Origin: Sulfitobacter delicatus
GTDB lineage: Bacteria > Pseudomonadota > Alphaproteobacteria > Rhodobacterales > Rhodobacteraceae
Direction of reading: 5' to 3'
NCBI RefSeq assembly: GCF_900102535.1
Contig: NZ_FNBP01000006.1
Span: 124,001 to 188,000, forward strand
Length of the DNA stretch: 64,000 nucleotides
Shown: piece by piece, positions 61,495 through 64,000 of the stretch
Layout of the letters: the number at the start of each line of letters is the position of its first letter
Position numbering within the stretch: the first letter of the stretch is position 1
Notes under the pieces: generated by a model
What the model was told of the DNA's origin: nothing
Databases searched by the model: none
The model's input: the letters and a program-made list of their open reading frames with translations, nothing else
Translations under genes and position numbers: made by a program

Positions 61495-62582
61495 CAATCC
61501 GCGCACGCGATCTTGGCCTGCCATTCAACGGCACCCCCGGCCCCTATAACGCGATCACGGATGTGCCCGGTGTTACCGTCGGGTTTTCTACCGTCATCCA
61601 AGATGCCGTCCCCGGGCAGCATAGGGGTCTTTGTACCGGGGTCAGCGCCATCATTCCGCGCGGCGTCAGCGGTGCGATAGAGCCGGTTTGGGCCGGGGTT
61701 CACTCCTTTAACGGCAATGGCGAGCTAACCGGCGGCCATCATATTGCCGATCTAGGCTGGTTCATGGGACCGGTGATGCTGACCAACAGCCATTCGGTCG
61801 GGATGGTGAGCCATGCCACGGTTGGCTGGATGATCGAACGCTACTCCGAAGTCTTCGAGCGCGATCATATGTGGTGCTTGCCGGTGGTGGGTGAAACCTA
61901 CGACGGCGTCCTGAATGACATCAACGCCCGCGGCGTGACAGAGGCCCATGCGCTTGAAGCACTGAACAGCGCCACCTCGGGACCGGTGACTGAAGGGAAC
62001 GTCGGGGGCGGGGCTGGGATGATCGCCTATGAGTTCAAAGGCGGCACCGGTACGGCGTCGCGGCAGATCACGGTGGCGGGGCAAGACTATACGCTAGGTG
62101 TGATGGTGCAGGCCAACCACGGCACCCGCGCAGCCTTTGAGGTCGCCGGGGTGCCGGTGGGTCGCGAGATGACCGATGACCTCGTATTCCCCTCAGAAAT
62201 GGGCTCGATCATCGTGGTAATCGCCACCGATGCGCCACTGCTGCCGCACCAGCTAAACCGTCTGGCGCGACGGGGCGGCATCGGCATCGGGCGCAACGGC
62301 ACCACGGGTGGACATAACTCAGGCGACATTTTCCTCGCTTTCAGCACCGCCAATCCGCAGAGCAATCCTTGGCACACGCCGGATGTGATGACGCTCTCGG
62401 CACTCAAGGACAGCCATCTCGACTATTTCTACACCGCCGCGGTGCAAGCCACGGAAGAGGCTGTGCTAAACGCAATGATTGCCGCTCAAGACCGCGTGGC
62501 TGTTAAACCTGCGGGCAAGCTCGTCTGCGCCATTGATCATGACCGGCTCTGCGCCGTCATGGCCGCCGCTGGCAGACTCTGA
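61491..62582 (+). CDS. P1-family aminopeptidase (DmpA/BapA-like), second copy
   Basis: A 363-residue Ntn-type peptidase. ITDVPGVTVGF near residue 18, GGGAGMIAYEFKGGTGTASR near 175-195, and GSIIVVIATDAPLLPHQLNR place the self-cleavage site at Ser239. SGDIFLAFSTAN follows near 275. It is closer to L-aminopeptidase/D-esterase DmpA and beta-aminopeptidases than the one at 23219 is. It is co-translated with an RpiR regulator and a dipeptide-type importer, so it probably cleaves the transported peptide or aminoacyl amide. Confidence 0.91.
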   Translation: MTIRARDLGLPFNGTPGPYNAITDVPGVTVGFSTVIQDAVPGQHRGLCTGVSAIIPRGVSGAIEPVWAGVHSFNGNGELTGGHHIADLGWFMGPVMLTNSHSVGMVSHATVGWMIERYSEVFERDHMWCLPVVGETYDGVLNDINARGVTEAHALEALNSATSGPVTEGNVGGGAGMIAYEFKGGTGTASRQITVAGQDYTLGVMVQANHGTRAAFEVAGVPVGREMTDDLVFPSEMGSIIVVIATDAPLLPHQLNRLARRGGIGIGRNGTTGGHNSGDIFLAFSTANPQSNPWHTPDVMTLSALKDSHLDYFYTAAVQATEEAVLNAMIAAQDRVAVKPAGKLVCAIDHDRLCAVMAAAGRL

Positions 62583-62593
62583 AAGGGCCCATA

Positions 62594-63661
62594 ATGGAGA
62601 TCATAGATTGCATCGGCACCCCGAGCGCCCGCGGCGAGATCCATGGCGAAACCCTGCGAGACCGTATCCGCGACGCGCTGGACCGCTGGGAAGCAGCCAC
62701 AATGGCCGGCCTCGGCGCAAAGGCACCGCGCAGCATCGATCAATATTGTGAAGAGTTTCTGTCGGACACTAAGCTGCTGCAACAAGCGCAAGCGCTCACC
62801 CCCGGCCTTGTGACGGAACTATACGGCATTGCAGAAGGCGCAAAACAGCCATTCGCCCGTATGGCGGTCTACAATCTTATGGACGAACAATGGTGGCGCG
62901 ACGCTGACCTCAAGGCGCCCCCGCCGGGCTGTAGTCTGGTCGCGCAAAAAGTGTCAGGCGGGCATGTGCTGGCTCAGAATATGGACCTGCCCGGCCATAT
63001 GGATGGCTCGCAGATCGCCCTCAGACTCGGCGGCGATGATATCCCCGAAACCATCGTATTGAGCGCAGCCGGGTTGCTCGGACTTACCGGCGCCAATGCG
63101 GACGGGCTGGCGGTCGGTGTGAACACACTGCTGATGCTCCAGCACAGCGCAAGCGGTCTGCCGGTGGCTTTTGCTCTGCGCCATGCCTTGGCCGCCTCGA
63201 ACCCGGCAGATGCAATGAAGCGTTTGAGCAGTATGAACCATGCCAGCGGACAGCATTATGCAATGGTTAGTTCCGATCAGATCCTGTCAGTCGAATGTTC
63301 GGCGCGATCAACGACAATTGTTCCGCTGGAAGACGCAGCGCAGCTTCGACACACCAACCACCCGCTTGCCAGCCCCGATATTGATCCTTGCGCATTGAAG
63401 CGTCTCGGCAATGGTGGGTTTACCAAAAGCTCAGAACTTCGCCTCGCATGGCTGGATCGGCATTGCACCGAACTGAAGAGCCGAGCCGATGTGCAGGCCC
63501 TCTTCGACGACACCGCCGCACCACTTTGTATGCGCCCGGAGACCAACGGCGGATCAAGCACCTTCGCTTCGGTGCTTTATGAGTTGGGCGATACCTTAAC
63601 GGTAAAGATGCGGGCCGGGGTCGCCGGGTTGAATGCCTGGTCCGAATTCGGGTTTAGCTGA
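62594..63661 (+). CDS. C45-family autoproteolytic acyltransferase/hydrolase
   Basis: A 355-residue protein of the acyl-CoA:6-aminopenicillanate acyltransferase (AAT) family. The self-cleaving nucleophile is Cys113 in PPPGCSLVAQ. NMDLPG near residue 134 and GLTGANADGLAVGVN near 165 are conserved elements, and HYAMVSSD lies in the C-terminal part. Family members outside fungi hydrolyse or transfer acyl groups on N-acyl amino acids and amides. It is eleven bases after the P1 peptidase gene and ends the operon, so uptake, deacylation and peptide cleavage would be a connected pathway. The precise substrate is not known. Confidence 0.85.
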   Translation: MEIIDCIGTPSARGEIHGETLRDRIRDALDRWEAATMAGLGAKAPRSIDQYCEEFLSDTKLLQQAQALTPGLVTELYGIAEGAKQPFARMAVYNLMDEQWWRDADLKAPPPGCSLVAQKVSGGHVLAQNMDLPGHMDGSQIALRLGGDDIPETIVLSAAGLLGLTGANADGLAVGVNTLLMLQHSASGLPVAFALRHALAASNPADAMKRLSSMNHASGQHYAMVSSDQILSVECSARSTTIVPLEDAAQLRHTNHPLASPDIDPCALKRLGNGGFTKSSELRLAWLDRHCTELKSRADVQALFDDTAAPLCMRPETNGGSSTFASVLYELGDTLTVKMRAGVAGLNAWSEFGFS

Positions 63662-63684
63662 CCCGTTGCTGCAAAACCTGAAAG

Positions 63685-63703
63685 GCAGGGCAGCGCACCC
63701 TGC
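63685..63703. terminator. Short convergent stem-loop
   Basis: GCAGGG pairs with CCCTGC around a seven-base loop, between the C45 gene and the leftward gene entering from the right edge. Six base pairs and no strong T run make this a weak candidate. Confidence 0.35.
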
Positions 63704-63725
63704 TTCCAGACGACGTTCTAAGCCC

Positions 63726-64000
63726 CTATTTCGCCGCCCAGCCCGTGTTGCCGCTACCGCTCTCCTTAACGTATAAGCTAGTCCCTGCAGCACCGTCCGT
63801 TCGGGAATAGAGCGAACCGACCGGGGCAATAACGACCCCCTCTGGTGATCCTGAACCCGAAGTCCATACCACACCACCCTGGCCGACAGGCCCTGTCACT
63901 GTCAGGGCGCCGGCAGCAGTGATCCGGAAAACTTCAGTCGACCCCGCTGCGGTCCCAAGCAGAATGTTATCCCGGCTCTGTGCGCGGATCTGAAAGCCAT
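63726..64000 (-). CDS. C-terminus of an unidentified beta-rich protein (start beyond right edge)
   Basis: An open frame read leftward from base 63998 to the TAG at 63726-63728, without a start in the window. The 90 visible residues include SRDNILLGTAAGSTEVFRIT, given here as SRDNILLG and STEVFRIT, followed by AAGALTVTGPVG and then VIAPVGSLYSRTDGAAGTSLYVKESGSG, read as VGSLYSRTDG and LYVKESGSGNTGWAAK at the very end. The glycine- and serine-rich short-strand pattern and GSLYSRTDG-type ending are typical of C-terminal parts of tail-fibre-like or right-handed beta-helix (polysaccharide lyase-like) proteins. The identity remains open. Confidence 0.6.
   Translation of the reverse strand, partial: GFQIRAQSRDNILLGTAAGSTEVFRITAAGALTVTGPVGQGGVVWTSGSGSPEGVVIAPVGSLYSRTDGAAGTSLYVKESGSGNTGWAAK

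Noticed and set aside
63596-63877. 93-codon minus-strand frame at the right end
   Set aside because: It is in a different frame from the edge gene at 63726 and overlaps the C45 gene; Arg-rich without motif.
1-64000. CRISPR arrays, tRNA or rRNA genes, insertion sequences
   Set aside because: I saw no regularly spaced repeats, cloverleaf-like sequences, rRNA segments or transposase motifs in any spacer.

Overview
The window reads as a high-GC alphaproteobacterial catabolic region, most likely from the Rhodobacteraceae (Roseobacter group). The basis is the codon and GC character, tightly packed operons with 4-base ATGA overlaps, a TAXI-type TRAP transporter, many GntR/FCD regulators, and Roseobacter-typical enzyme sets (BKACE, methionine gamma-lyase, P1 peptidases). 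I see no rRNA, tRNA, CRISPR array, insertion sequence or phage integration gene. Almost all of the DNA codes for uptake and breakdown of small organic nitrogen compounds and sugar or hydroxy acids.

Region 1 (1-12.3 kb) is a divergent unit. Leftward, gntR, a creatininase-family amidohydrolase, a PanE-like reductase, an SDR, a polysaccharide-deacetylase-family hydrolase and an isoaspartyl peptidase/asparaginase (cut by the left edge) are chained by 4-base overlaps. Rightward, a complete peptide-type ABC importer is followed by an M32 carboxypeptidase. Region 2 (12.3-17.1 kb) is an mde-type methionine degradation locus: divergent Lrp regulator, methionine gamma-lyase, E1-type 2-oxoacid dehydrogenase, plus an RraA-like gene. 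Region 3 (17.1-26 kb) holds a serine hydrolase and aminotransferase, an ArgE-like deacetylase with a YheO-type regulator, and a rightward operon of ornithine-cyclodeaminase-like protein, threonine-dehydratase-like enzyme and P1 peptidase, followed by a sulfatase. Region 4 (26-28.7 kb) has an oxidoreductase with a NemR-like repressor, and an SDR.

Region 5 (28.7-50.2 kb) is the most interesting part. It contains a GlcD-like FAD dehydrogenase, a ThDP enzyme and a TAXI-TRAP transporter, then larE and larB for nickel-pincer cofactor synthesis flanked by two GntR/FCD regulators. Next come Weimberg-like genes (IlvD/Edd aldonate dehydratase, DHDPS-family enzyme, 2,5-dioxovalerate dehydrogenase) with an HpcH/HpaI aldolase, a 2-hydroxyacid dehydrogenase and an RraA-like gene. 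It ends with a third GntR/FCD gene divergent from uxaA-like dehydratase, larA homologue and larC. A nickel-pincer racemase/epimerase and the synthesis genes LarB, LarC and LarE are therefore embedded in a sugar-acid pathway. A shared 10-base operator-like element (TAATATATCA) occurs at three promoters: the SDR at 27.9 kb, the aldolase/dehydratase divergon at 41.8 kb and the gntR/uxaA divergon at 46.0 kb. It suggests one regulon.

Region 6 (50.2-53.9 kb) has a LysR regulator, an SDR, and a 3-hydroxyacyl-CoA-dehydrogenase-like enzyme with a beta-keto acid cleavage enzyme behind a large perfect inverted repeat, then a 52-residue His-rich membrane peptide. Region 7 (54.1-63.7 kb) has UDP-glucose dehydrogenase, a second peptide-type ABC importer with its two ATPases fused, an RpiR regulator, a second P1 peptidase and a C45-type acyltransferase/hydrolase. 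At the right edge a leftward gene enters with only its C-terminus visible.
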